Source of the DNA: Solibacteraceae bacterium
GTDB lineage: Bacteria; Acidobacteriota; Terriglobia; Bryobacterales; Bryobacteraceae
Reading direction: 5' to 3'
DNA length: 64,000 nucleotides
NCBI GenBank assembly: GCA_021324015.1
Contig: JAJPJX010000023.1
Location: 1 to 64,000 of the forward strand
In this document: positions 10,394-18,859 of the stretch, piece by piece
Numbering within the stretch: the first letter of the stretch is position 1
Layout of the letters: every line of letters starts with the position of its first letter
Translations under genes and position numbers: made by a program
The notes under the pieces: model-generated
What the model saw: only the letters and a program-made list of their open reading frames with translations
Told to the model about the DNA's origin: nothing
The model's database searches: none

Positions 10394-10787
10394 GACGCAC
10401 CAGCCGCAGAGCGGCGGAATTCATGCAATAACGTGCGCCGGTAGGCGGCGGACCATCGGGGAAGAGGTGCCCCAGGTGGGCGTCGCACCGGGCACAGAGC
10501 ACCTCCACGCGCACCATGCCGTAACTGGTGTCTGTCTCGGTGACGACGGCTTCGGGCGCGACGGGCTCCCAGAAGCTGGGCCAGCCGGTGCCGGACTCGT
10601 ATTTCGCCTGCGAGCGGAAGAGCTGGTTGCCGCAGCAGACGCAATGATAGACGCCTTCGTCGTGGCAATCCCAATAGCGGCCCGTAAATGCCGGTTCCGT
10701 GCCTTTCCGGCGGGTTACCAGATACTCTTCGGGAGCAAGCTGCCGCCGCCATTCGCCATCCGGCTTGATTACCTTTTCTTCCGCCAC
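10371..10787 (-). CDS. msrB: peptide-methionine (R)-S-oxide reductase
   Basis: This 138-residue cytosolic repair enzyme reduces methionine-R-sulfoxide. Two CxxC pairs for structural zinc are present (Cys49/Cys52 and Cys98/Cys101), the core SGTGWPSFW is intact, and the catalytic cysteine is Cys121 in RYCMNSAAL, where Met replaces the usual Ile. The GTG start at 10787 has no ribosome site but has TATAGT exactly 7 bases upstream, suggesting a leaderless transcript. The 3' end overlaps ndk convergently by 23 bases, so the last residues are variable. Confidence 0.95.
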
Positions 10788-10794
10788 GCTACCT

Positions 10795-10800
10795 ACTATA
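10795..10800 (-). promoter_or_regulatory. -10 box for leaderless msrB
   Basis: On the minus strand TATAGT is followed by 7 bases and then the msrB GTG codon. It matches the -10 consensus at 5 of 6 positions; no convincing -35 is visible. Transcription would begin at or next to the start codon. Confidence 0.4.
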
Positions 10801-10850
10801 TCCCGATTGCCGCGCGGTTTTTGTGGTTACAATAGCCGTATCAGCACTCT

Positions 10851-12215
10851 ATGAAACAAGCCTTTGATTCGCACCTCACGGGCCGCCGGGGTTTTCTCCG
10901 TTCGGCCGCCGCCGGCACTCTGGCAGCCGGCTTGTGGGCCGACCCGGAGTTGGAGGGGGCGGTAAAAAACGTCAACACCAATTCGAAGCCATCCGAGTTG
11001 AAGATTACGGATTTGCGGGTCGCCACCATTACACGGGCGCCGATGCTGTGCCCGATCATCCGCATCGACACCAACCAGGGCATCTACGGGCTCGGAGAGG
11101 TGCGCGATGGAGCCAGTCCGACTTACGCGTTGTTTCTGAAGAGCCGCATCCTGGGCGAGAATCCCTGCAACGTTGACAAGATTTTCCGCAAGATCAAGCA
11201 GTTTGGTTATCACGGCCGGCAGGGAGGCGGCGTGTGCGGCATCGAGATGGCGCTGTGGGACCTGGCGGGCAAAGCCTACGGAGTGCCGGTGTACCAGATG
11301 CTGGGCGGCAAGTTCCGCGATAAGATTCGCTGCTACGCGGACACCACCGAATCGCACGATCCCAAGATCTACGGCCAGCGTCTGAAAGCCCGCCACGAGC
11401 AGGGGTTCACCTGGCTCAAGATGGACCTGGGAATCGATTTGCTCGAAGGCGTTCCCGGAACGGTGACGCATCCCGCGGGGGTGTCCATCGGCCAGGGCGG
11501 CAACGTGCAGCACATGTTCACGGGCATCGAACTGACGCCCAAGGGCATCCAGATGATGGCGGACTATGTGGCGCAGGTGCGGGAGCAGGTGGGCTACGAC
11601 GTGCCGCTCTCCGCCGACCATTTCGGGCACATCGGCGTGAACTCGTGCATCCGGCTGGGAAAGGCTCTGGAGAAGTACAACCTGGCGTGGCTGGAAGACA
11701 TGGTGCCCTGGCAGTACTCCGACCTGCTGAAGGAAATCGCGGACGCCGTAGACATCCCCATCCTCACGGGCGAGGACATTTATCTGAAGGAGGGTTTCAT
11801 CGAACTGGCGCGGAAACATGCGGTGGACATCGTGCACCCCGACCTGGCCACCTCCGGAGGGATTTACGAGACCAAGAAGATCGGCGACGCCTGCCAGGAG
11901 TACGGAGTGCCTATGGCCATGCATTTCGCCGGCAGTCCGGTTTGCTGCATGGCCAACGTGCACTGCGCGGCGGCCACAGAGAATTTCCTGGTGCTGGAGA
12001 ATCACTCCGTGGACGTGCCCTGGTGGAACGATTTGGTCAACGGCGTGGAGAAACCCATCGTGAACAAGGGCTTCATCACCGTCCCTGAAAAGCCGGGCCT
12101 GGGTATCGAACTGAACGAAGAAGTGGTGAAGCAACACCTGCTGGAGCCCGGCAAGTACTTCCTGCCCACTCCGGAGTGGGATAAAGAGCGGGCGCACGAC
12201 CGGCTCTGGAGTTAG
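10851..12215 (+). CDS. Tat-exported mandelate racemase/muconate-lactonizing (enolase superfamily) enzyme
   Basis: This 454-residue protein has a twin-arginine signal (RRGFLRS, residues 12-18, then an Ala-rich stretch). The N-terminal capping domain is followed by the TIM barrel with the three metal ligands of the superfamily: Asp256 (SADHFGH), Glu282 (WLEDMVPW) and Glu308 (TGEDIYL). These enzymes abstract a proton alpha to a carboxylate, typically dehydrating or cycloisomerising sugar acids; the substrate cannot be told here. It is monocistronic, followed by a GC-rich terminator. A second, frameshifted protein of the same superfamily lies at 34.5 kb. A TACAAT sits 17 bases before the ATG and could be a -10 box. 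Confidence 0.88.
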   Translation: MKQAFDSHLTGRRGFLRSAAAGTLAAGLWADPELEGAVKNVNTNSKPSELKITDLRVATITRAPMLCPIIRIDTNQGIYGLGEVRDGASPTYALFLKSRILGENPCNVDKIFRKIKQFGYHGRQGGGVCGIEMALWDLAGKAYGVPVYQMLGGKFRDKIRCYADTTESHDPKIYGQRLKARHEQGFTWLKMDLGIDLLEGVPGTVTHPAGVSIGQGGNVQHMFTGIELTPKGIQMMADYVAQVREQVGYDVPLSADHFGHIGVNSCIRLGKALEKYNLAWLEDMVPWQYSDLLKEIADAVDIPILTGEDIYLKEGFIELARKHAVDIVHPDLATSGGIYETKKIGDACQEYGVPMAMHFAGSPVCCMANVHCAAATENFLVLENHSVDVPWWNDLVNGVEKPIVNKGFITVPEKPGLGIELNEEVVKQHLLEPGKYFLPTPEWDKERAHDRLWS

Positions 12216-12228
12216 AAAACGCACATCC

Positions 12229-12268
12229 GGGGCCGGGCCGGACCGGCCCCAGAATTTACTTTCTGTTT
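12229..12268 (+). terminator. intrinsic terminator after the enolase-superfamily gene
   Basis: GGGGCCGG (12229-12236) and CCGGCCCC (12243-12250) form a perfect 8-bp stem with a 6-base loop, followed by a T-rich but interrupted tract (about 12254-12268). It separates the enolase-fold gene from the radical SAM operon. Confidence 0.6.
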
Positions 12269-12325
12269 ACCCGGCCAGGGTTGTAGATACAAACGGCGAG
12301 GTGCGAGAATCGGTTCAGCCTGGGC

Positions 12326-13744
12326 ATGGCCGATATCCTCCTGACGCACGCGAACCACCTGTATTTCGACCGGAAACAGGTGCGCAAAATGCAGCCCTAC
12401 CCGCCTCTCCAGACGCTCCTGGCGGCCGCCTGTCTGCGGCAGGCGGGCTTCGAGGTGGCGCTCTTCGATGCCACTCTCGAGCCTCCCGAGGACGGCTTTC
12501 GGGCGGCGCTAGAGAAATACCAGCCGCGCCTGGCGGTTTTGTGCGAGGACAATTTCAATTTCCTCACCAAGATGTGCCTGACGCGCAACCGCGAACTGGC
12601 CTTCTTCATGTGCCAGGCCGCGCGGGAGGCGGGCGCGACGGTGCTGGTAAACGGATCGGATGCCTCGGACCATGTTGGGGATTACCTGGCTCACGGCGCG
12701 GATTACGTGCTGATCGGAGAAGTAGAGACCACTCTGGTGGAGATGGCTGCCGCGGCGGCGCCGGACGGGATAGCTGGAATCGCTTACCGCGAGGGAGGGC
12801 GGGTGCGCTTCCACCCGCCGCGAGGGTTGATCAACGATCTCGACCGCCTGCCTTTTCCGGCCTGGGACCTGGTGGACGTGGAGAGCTACCGCTCCCGCTG
12901 GCGGGAGGCGCACGGCTACTTTTCTCTGAACATGGTTTCCAGCCGTGGATGCCCATACCGGTGCAACTGGTGCGCCAAACCCATTTACGGCCAAAGCTAC
13001 CACTGCCGGTCGCCTCACCTGGTAGCCGAAGAGATGCGGTACGTGAAGTCCCGCCTGGCGCCCGACCGCCTGTGGTTTGCCGATGACATCTTCGCGCTCT
13101 CGGCGAGGTGGACCGTGGAGTTCGCCGGCGCCGTGGAGCGGATGCGGGCGCAGATTCCGTTCCAGATGCAGTCCCGCGCCGACCTGATGACGCGGGATAC
13201 CGTGAGCGCCCTCGCCCGCGCGGGGTGTGCGGAGGTGTGGATGGGCGCTGAATCGGGCTCGCAGAAGATTCTGGACGCCATGGACAAGGGCCTCCGCGTG
13301 GAGCAGATTCACCGCGCGTGCGAACGGTTGCGGGCGCATGGCATCCGTGCCTGCCTGTTCCTGCAATTCGGCTACCCGGGTGAGGACTGGGAGGATATCC
13401 AGCAGACCATCCGCCTGGTGCGCGAGATCCGGCCGGACAACATCGGCATCTCGGTGGCCTACCCGTTGCCTGGTACGCGGTTCTACCAGCTTGTAGAAGC
13501 CGAACTGGGACCCAAGAAGAACTGGGAAGACAGCGACGATCTGGCCATGATGTTCCAGGGCGCCTACACCAGCCGCTTTTACCGCGAGCTGCGGGACGCG
13601 CTGCACCTGGAACTGGATGTGGCGCACGGGCGCGCCCCCCGAGGCGCGGGCACACGCGCAGTGCGGGACCTTTGGCGCCGGGTCGAGGAACTGGAACGAA
13701 CCTGCCTGAACCCCAACCCCACCTTGCTATGGACCTGCTGCTGA
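12326..13744 (+). CDS. B12-binding-domain radical SAM enzyme A
   Basis: This 472-residue protein has an N-terminal Rossmann-like domain of the cobalamin-binding type (about residues 1-145) and a radical SAM barrel with the 4Fe-4S motif Cys209-x3-Cys213-x2-Cys216 (RGCPYRCNWC). The layout is that of the COG1032/BchE-like class, whose members methylate unactivated carbons or do other radical chemistry. It is the first gene of an eight-gene operon and is clearly paralogous to the next gene (both open with a DILLTH/DLLLTH strand and share the region after the Cys motif). Substrate unknown. The ribosome site is weak; the ATG is the first in frame after the intergenic region. Confidence 0.88.
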   Translation: MADILLTHANHLYFDRKQVRKMQPYPPLQTLLAAACLRQAGFEVALFDATLEPPEDGFRAALEKYQPRLAVLCEDNFNFLTKMCLTRNRELAFFMCQAAREAGATVLVNGSDASDHVGDYLAHGADYVLIGEVETTLVEMAAAAAPDGIAGIAYREGGRVRFHPPRGLINDLDRLPFPAWDLVDVESYRSRWREAHGYFSLNMVSSRGCPYRCNWCAKPIYGQSYHCRSPHLVAEEMRYVKSRLAPDRLWFADDIFALSARWTVEFAGAVERMRAQIPFQMQSRADLMTRDTVSALARAGCAEVWMGAESGSQKILDAMDKGLRVEQIHRACERLRAHGIRACLFLQFGYPGEDWEDIQQTIRLVREIRPDNIGISVAYPLPGTRFYQLVEAELGPKKNWEDSDDLAMMFQGAYTSRFYRELRDALHLELDVAHGRAPRGAGTRAVRDLWRRVEELERTCLNPNPTLLWTCC

Positions 13745-15075
13745 CGCACGGCTACTTCCTCCACGAAGACCCCAAGGAGCAGCAGATCATGAAGCCATAC
13801 GCTCCGCTGGGGATCCTGTATCTTTCTTCGCACCTGCGGCGGAAGGGGTTCGGGGTGGAGATCTACGATGCAACCTTCGGCTCGCGGCAGGAACTATACA
13901 GCATTCTGGACAAGGGGCCACCGGCTGTGGTGGGTATCGCCGCGAACCTGATGACGCGTGGGAGTGCGATCCAGATCGCGCACGCGGCGCGGGCCGCCGG
14001 CTGGAAAGTCGTGCTGGGAGGGCCCGAACCGGCCAACTATCCGGCCGAATACCTGGCGGGCGGTGCTGACGTAGTCGTGGAGGGTGAGGCCGAACTCACG
14101 CTGGAGGAGCTGCTGCCCGCGCTACGCACCGGGGACGAGCAGGCGCTGGCGCGGGTGGCTGGCATTCTTTTCCGCGGCCCTGGCGGGGAGGTGGTGCGCA
14201 CCGGCCACCGGGCGCTGATCCCGGACCTCGACGCGCAGCCTTGGCCGGACCGCGAGCGGGTCGATATGGCGCGGTACCTCGAAACCTGGCGCCGGCATCA
14301 CGGCAAAGGCTCTGTTTCGGTAATCACCTCCCGCGGCTGTCCGTTTCACTGCAACTGGTGCAGCCACTCGACGTTCGGCCAGACGCATCGCCGCCGCTCG
14401 CCCCCGGGCGTGGCGCGGGAAGTGGAATGGATCCTCGAGCGCTACCAGCCCGAGATGCTCTGGATGGCCGACGATGTCTTCACCATCCACTCCGGCTGGA
14501 TTCTGAGGTACGCGGAGGAAATGCGGCGGCGCGGCTTGCGGGTGCCCTTCGAATGCATCACGCGGGCCGACCGGCTGAGCGCCCGCCTGGCGGATGCGCT
14601 GGCCGAACTGGGGTGCTTCCGCGTGTGGATCGGCTCGGAAAGCGGCTCGCAGCGCATCCTGGACGCCATGCAGCGCGGCGTCACCGTGGGGCAGGTGCGC
14701 GAAGCCATCGGGCTGTGCCGCGCCCGCGGCATCGAGACGGGCATGTTCCTGATGTGGGGCTATTCCGGCGAGGATCTGGAGGACATCGAATCCACGGTCG
14801 AACACGTGAAGCGCTGCCGGCCGGACGTGTTTCTGACCACGGTTTCCTACCCCATCAAGGGAACGCCCTATTACGCAGCAGTGGCGCCCCGGCTGGTGAA
14901 CCCACGCGGCTGGGCGGAAACGAGCGATCGCGACGCGAAGATCTCGGGGAGGCACTCACGCCGGTTCTACCAACTCGCGGACCGGCTGCTGCGCAGTGAA
15001 GTGGCCGGGGATGAGGGCGGGGCGTGCGCTGCGCGCGAGGCACTGCGCGAGGCGTATGCGGAGGTGGAGGCATGA
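13729..15075 (+). CDS. B12-binding-domain radical SAM enzyme B
   Basis: This 448-residue paralogue of the preceding enzyme has an N-terminal B12-binding-like Rossmann domain (KPYAPLGILYL, VVLGGPEP, ADVVVEGEAE) and a radical SAM barrel with Cys204-x3-Cys208-x2-Cys211 (RGCPFHCNWC). The ATG at 13729 overlaps the upstream gene by 16 bases; an upstream extension in frame exists but lies wholly inside the previous gene. Its stop overlaps the next start (ATGA). The pair probably arose by tandem duplication and may act on successive positions or intermediates of one product. Confidence 0.87.
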   Translation: MDLLLTHGYFLHEDPKEQQIMKPYAPLGILYLSSHLRRKGFGVEIYDATFGSRQELYSILDKGPPAVVGIAANLMTRGSAIQIAHAARAAGWKVVLGGPEPANYPAEYLAGGADVVVEGEAELTLEELLPALRTGDEQALARVAGILFRGPGGEVVRTGHRALIPDLDAQPWPDRERVDMARYLETWRRHHGKGSVSVITSRGCPFHCNWCSHSTFGQTHRRRSPPGVAREVEWILERYQPEMLWMADDVFTIHSGWILRYAEEMRRRGLRVPFECITRADRLSARLADALAELGCFRVWIGSESGSQRILDAMQRGVTVGQVREAIGLCRARGIETGMFLMWGYSGEDLEDIESTVEHVKRCRPDVFLTTVSYPIKGTPYYAAVAPRLVNPRGWAETSDRDAKISGRHSRRFYQLADRLLRSEVAGDEGGACAAREALREAYAEVEA

Positions 15076-15800
15076 GCGCGGCAGCCGCCTTCGACGCGCT
15101 GGCCGAACGATACGACGAAATGTGGACGCATTCGCTCGTGGGGCGGCTGCAGCGCGACGCCGTCTGGAGCGAGATAGATGGCCTGTTCCAGCCGGGCGAA
15201 GCCGTCTGGGACTTGGGCTGCGGAACGGGAGCGGACGCAGCCTGGCTGGCGCGGAAAGGCGTGCGCGTCTTCGCCTCCGACATTTCGCCCAGGATGCAGG
15301 AAATCGCCCAGGCCCGCGGAGTGCCCGTGGGGCCGGCGCCGGCCAGCCTGGACGGGGTGCTCTCCAATTTCGGCGTGCTGAACTGCATCCCGGACCTGCG
15401 CGCACTGGCGGAGGATCTGGTCCGGCGCATGCGGCCGGGAGGGCGCCTCGTCTTTTGTGTGATGGGGCGCTTCTGCCTTTCGGAAACCGCGTGGTACCTG
15501 CTGGCGGGGCGTCCGCGGAAAGCCTTCCGGCGGTGGGGGGGCCGGGCGGAAGCGCAGCCCGGCGGCTTTCCCGTGTGGTATCCCACAGTGGGTGAACTGG
15601 CCGCGGCCTTCGCGCCGCACTTCCGCTTGGTGCGGTGGCGCGGGATCGGCCTGCTGGTGCCTCCCTCCTGCACGGAGCGGGCGGTGCGCCGCTTTCCGCG
15701 GCTCCTGGGCGGGTTTGCGGCGGCGGACAGCGTGCTGGCGCGTCTGCCGCTTCTGCGCGGCATGGCGGACCATCGCCTGCTGATCCTGGTGCGCACATGA
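15072..15800 (+). CDS. class I SAM-dependent methyltransferase C
   Basis: This 242-residue protein has a methyltransferase fold with motif I DLGCGTGAD (residues 47-55) and a post-motif region ending in MRPGGRLVFCVMG. The N-terminal FDALAERYDEMW is typical of UbiE-like small-molecule methyltransferases. The long C-terminal part (residues 150-242) is rich in Arg and aromatic residues and may bind a hydrophobic substrate. It overlaps both neighbours by ATGA, within the radical SAM operon. Substrate unknown. Confidence 0.85.
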   Translation: MSAAAAFDALAERYDEMWTHSLVGRLQRDAVWSEIDGLFQPGEAVWDLGCGTGADAAWLARKGVRVFASDISPRMQEIAQARGVPVGPAPASLDGVLSNFGVLNCIPDLRALAEDLVRRMRPGGRLVFCVMGRFCLSETAWYLLAGRPRKAFRRWGGRAEAQPGGFPVWYPTVGELAAAFAPHFRLVRWRGIGLLVPPSCTERAVRRFPRLLGGFAAADSVLARLPLLRGMADHRLLILVRT

Positions 15801-16729
15801 TGGCGGGAGTGGAAACCGGAACCGTACGCCTGCTGTGCCCGGCCTGCCGTGAACCCGGGGCGCGGCTGGACGAGGTCACCGAGGCCGGCGCCTTGTGCCG
15901 CCGTTGCGGGTTCCGGCTGCTCCGGATGGATGGCATCGTCCGTGCTTTGGCTCCCGGCCGCCGGCAGCACTACGCGCGGTTCCTCGCGGATTACGCGGCC
16001 ATCCGGCACGCCGAAGGGCGCGGCTCGCCCGAGGAGGACTATTACCGCGCCTTACCGTACGAAGACCGGAGCGGGCGGAACTCCGCGCAGTGGGCCATCC
16101 GCGGCCGGACCTGGCGCTATTTCGAGACGCACGTGCTGACCGATCGGAAGTGCGACGTCCTGGACCTGGGCGCCGGCAACGGCTGGATGTCCTGGCGGTT
16201 GGCCCAACGCGGCCACCGGCCGGTGGCGGTGGACATCTTCACGGATGCGCTGGACGGCCTGGGCGCCGCGCGGCACTATGGCGGCTTTCCCCTGGTGGAG
16301 GCTGAATTCGACCGGCTGCCGTTCGCTGACGCGCAATTCGACCTGGCCATCTTCAACGCCTCGTTCCATTACTCGACCGACTACCGCCGGACCTTGCAAG
16401 AGGCACGCCGTTGCCTGCGCGCCGGCGCGCCCGTGGTCATCCTGGATTCGCCGATCTACCGCCGGCGCGAGCACGGGGAGCGCATGCGGGAAGAGCGCCA
16501 CGTGCAGTTCCAGGAAACGTACGGCTTCCGCTCGGACAGCATCCCCAGCCTGGAGTATCTGTGGGACGGCCTGCTGCGGGAACTGGAGCGCGAGCTGGGC
16601 ATCGCCTGGAGCGTGTACTATCCCTGGTACGGGTGGAAGTGGTTCTGGCGCCCGTGGAAAGCGCGCCTGGAGCGGCGGCGGCCGCCGTCGCGCTTTGCGA
16701 TTCTGGTGGGTCATTTTGAGCAGCCATGA
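15797..16729 (+). CDS. methyltransferase D with N-terminal zinc ribbon
   Basis: This 310-residue protein has a Trm112-like zinc ribbon (Cys14/Cys17 and Cys34/Cys37) followed by a class I methyltransferase domain with motif I VLDLGAGNG (about 121-129). The C-terminal half has conserved-looking blocks around FHYSTDYRR and DSPIYRR. The zinc-ribbon/methyltransferase layout is also seen in RlmA-like proteins, but the sequence between the domains is long and the operon suggests a small-molecule substrate. The start ATG overlaps the previous stop (ATGA); the stop overlaps the next radical SAM gene. Confidence 0.82.
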   Translation: MMAGVETGTVRLLCPACREPGARLDEVTEAGALCRRCGFRLLRMDGIVRALAPGRRQHYARFLADYAAIRHAEGRGSPEEDYYRALPYEDRSGRNSAQWAIRGRTWRYFETHVLTDRKCDVLDLGAGNGWMSWRLAQRGHRPVAVDIFTDALDGLGAARHYGGFPLVEAEFDRLPFADAQFDLAIFNASFHYSTDYRRTLQEARRCLRAGAPVVILDSPIYRRREHGERMREERHVQFQETYGFRSDSIPSLEYLWDGLLRELERELGIAWSVYYPWYGWKWFWRPWKARLERRRPPSRFAILVGHFEQP

Positions 16730-18186
16730 TCCTGCTGCTGCATCCCCGCGCCACCAAGCCCAAGAACCGGCGCCTGCCGCTGGCCGTACTGTCGCTCGCG
16801 GCGGTGCTCGAAGGCCGCGAAGAATACACCCTCGTGGACGGCAATCTCGATCCGGCCCCGGGAGAGTCGCTCGACCGCCTGATGCGCGACAAGCCCGCGG
16901 AACTGCTGGCCGTCTCGGTCATGCCCGGACCGCAGATGGTAGCCGCCATCCCGCTTTGCCGGGCGTTTCGCGAAAAGTACCCCGCCGTGCCCATCGTTTG
17001 GGGCGGCTATTTCCCGTCGCTGCACCCTGACGCCGCGCTGAACGCCTCTTACGTGGATTACGTGGTGCGGGGGCAGGGAGAGGAGACGCTCCTGGAACTG
17101 CTGGAGGCCTTGCGCGGCAGGCGCGAATTGGGCTCCGTGCGCGGCCTCTCCTGGAAGGACGGTTCCGGCCTGCACGTGCACAATCCCGAGCGGGCGCTGC
17201 GCTCGCCCAACGAGTTCCCCTGGCTGCCCTATCACCGGCTGGACATGCCGCGCTACCTGCTGCCGACGTTTCTGGGTTCGCGCACGGCCGTACACCAGGC
17301 CAGCATCGGGTGCCCGTATCGCTGCAATTTCTGCGGGGTGGTGCCGGTCTACGGCGGCCAGAAGATGGAATCGCCCGCGCGCACGGCCGCCGTTCTGGAG
17401 CACCTGCGGGAACGCTACGGCGCCAACGCGGTGCAATTCTACGACAACAACTTTTTCCTGCGCGAGGACCACGCGCGGGAACTGGCCGGGCGCCTCCGGC
17501 CGCTGGGGATGCGCTGGTGGTGCGAGGCGCGCGTGGACATCGTGCTGGGCTATTCGGACGACACGCTGCGGAAACTGCGGGACGCCGGCTGCACCATGAT
17601 CTTCTTCGGCGTGGAATCCGGTTCGGACGCGGTGCTTCGCGAAATGCGCAAGAACCTGCGCTCTGAGCAGGTGCTGGAGCTGGCGCGGCGCATCCGGGAG
17701 TTCGGCATCATTCCGGAATACTCTTTTATCTTCGGCAACCCGCACGATGCTGACCGCGATACCCGCGAGACCATCGCTTTTATCCGGCGCGTGAAGCGGA
17801 TCAACCCGCAGGTCGAGATCGTGGTGCAGACCTACGTGCCCGTGCCGCAGCGCGAGGGCATGTACGGCGGCGTGGACGGGCAGATCCGGTTTCCGGACAC
17901 GCCCGAGGAATGGGCTACGGACCGCTGGTTCCGCTTCACCATCCGCACCGATCCGCGGCTGCCCTGGCTGCCCGGACACGTCAAGCGGCGCATCGACAAT
18001 TTCGAGCTGGTGATGGCCTCGCGCTGGCCCACGGTGCAGGACGCGCGATTGCCGCGCTGGAGCAAGCTGCTGCTGCGCGGGCTGAGCAGTTGGCGCTACG
18101 CCTTGGGGATCTACGACTTTCCGCTGGAGCTGCGCTGGGCGCAGAATTGGATCAAGCTGAGGAAACCGCGTTTTGAGAGTCTCTGA
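16726..18186 (+). CDS. B12-binding-domain radical SAM enzyme E
   Basis: This 486-residue protein has an N-terminal cobalamin-binding-type domain (VVRGQGEETLLELL closes it, residues 113-126) and a radical SAM barrel with Cys196-x3-Cys200-x2-Cys203 (GCPYRCNFC). It is more distant from enzymes A and B than they are from each other. The C-terminal 100 residues, rich in Trp and Arg (about 400-486), lack a recognisable domain. It overlaps the previous gene by ATGA, and the next gene starts inside its last codons at a TTG. Possible roles are C-methylation or a rearrangement in the shared pathway. Confidence 0.86.
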   Translation: MILLLHPRATKPKNRRLPLAVLSLAAVLEGREEYTLVDGNLDPAPGESLDRLMRDKPAELLAVSVMPGPQMVAAIPLCRAFREKYPAVPIVWGGYFPSLHPDAALNASYVDYVVRGQGEETLLELLEALRGRRELGSVRGLSWKDGSGLHVHNPERALRSPNEFPWLPYHRLDMPRYLLPTFLGSRTAVHQASIGCPYRCNFCGVVPVYGGQKMESPARTAAVLEHLRERYGANAVQFYDNNFFLREDHARELAGRLRPLGMRWWCEARVDIVLGYSDDTLRKLRDAGCTMIFFGVESGSDAVLREMRKNLRSEQVLELARRIREFGIIPEYSFIFGNPHDADRDTRETIAFIRRVKRINPQVEIVVQTYVPVPQREGMYGGVDGQIRFPDTPEEWATDRWFRFTIRTDPRLPWLPGHVKRRIDNFELVMASRWPTVQDARLPRWSKLLLRGLSSWRYALGIYDFPLELRWAQNWIKLRKPRFESL

Positions 18187-18859
18187 GACGCTATCCCCGC
18201 GCGCGGCCTACCGGCTGTGGGCCCGGACCTGGGACCAGGACGCGAGCGCGATCGTGGCCTTGGAATCGCGCTGCCTGCTGCCACTGCTGCCGGAGATGCG
18301 CGGAAAGTGCGTGGTCGACGTTGGCTGCGGCACGGGGCGGTGGCTGGCGGAATTCCGCCGTCGCGGTGCGGTGGCCGTGGGAGTGGACCTGAGCGTCGAG
18401 ATGCTGGGGCAGGCAGCCCGCAAACCGGGGCTGGCGGGCCTGCTGGCGGCGGCGGATGCGGAGCGGCTGCCTTTTCCGGACGGCTGCGCGGACCTGGTGC
18501 TGTGTGCCCTGACGCTGGGGCATCTGCCGGATCCGGCGGGGTCGCTGGGCGAACTCGTCCGGCTGGCGCGCCCCGGCGGCGCCGTGTGGATCACCGATTT
18601 TCATCCCGAGGCGGCCCGCCGCGGCTGGAAGCGCACTTTCCGCAGCGGGGAGCGGACTTACGAAATCCGGAATCACTGGTACGGGAAGGCGGAACTCGAA
18701 CGGGCAGGCGAGGCCGCCGGTCTGGAATTGGAGGAGTGGCGGGAGCCTTGCTTCGGAGAGCCCGAGCGGGAAATTTTCCGGGAAGCCGGGCGGGAGGACC
18801 TCTTCGAAGCGGCGCGGGGCACGCCCGCAGTGCTGCTGGCGCGGTGGAGACGAAAATGA
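18173..18859 (+). CDS. class I SAM-dependent methyltransferase F
   Basis: This 228-residue Methyltransf_11-type protein has motif I VVDVGCGTGRW (residues 47-57), the acidic end of strand 2 at GVDLS, and the LVLCALTLGHLPDP post-motif. The TTG at 18173 is used because GAGG lies ten bases upstream and the conserved region begins soon after; it overlaps the upstream radical SAM gene by 14 bases. The stop overlaps the amidohydrolase start (ATGA). It is the third methyltransferase of the operon. Confidence 0.85.
   Translation: MRVSETLSPRAAYRLWARTWDQDASAIVALESRCLLPLLPEMRGKCVVDVGCGTGRWLAEFRRRGAVAVGVDLSVEMLGQAARKPGLAGLLAAADAERLPFPDGCADLVLCALTLGHLPDPAGSLGELVRLARPGGAVWITDFHPEAARRGWKRTFRSGERTYEIRNHWYGKAELERAGEAAGLELEEWREPCFGEPEREIFREAGREDLFEAARGTPAVLLARWRRK

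Noticed and set aside
10827-12224. 465-codon open frame antisense to the enolase-superfamily gene
   Set aside because: No recognisable domain; the plus-strand frame has a Tat signal and all metal ligands.
12216-12325. RiPP precursor peptide ahead of the radical SAM operon
   Set aside because: No short frame with a ribosome site and leader-like sequence was found here or in the other gaps of the operon, which are overlaps.
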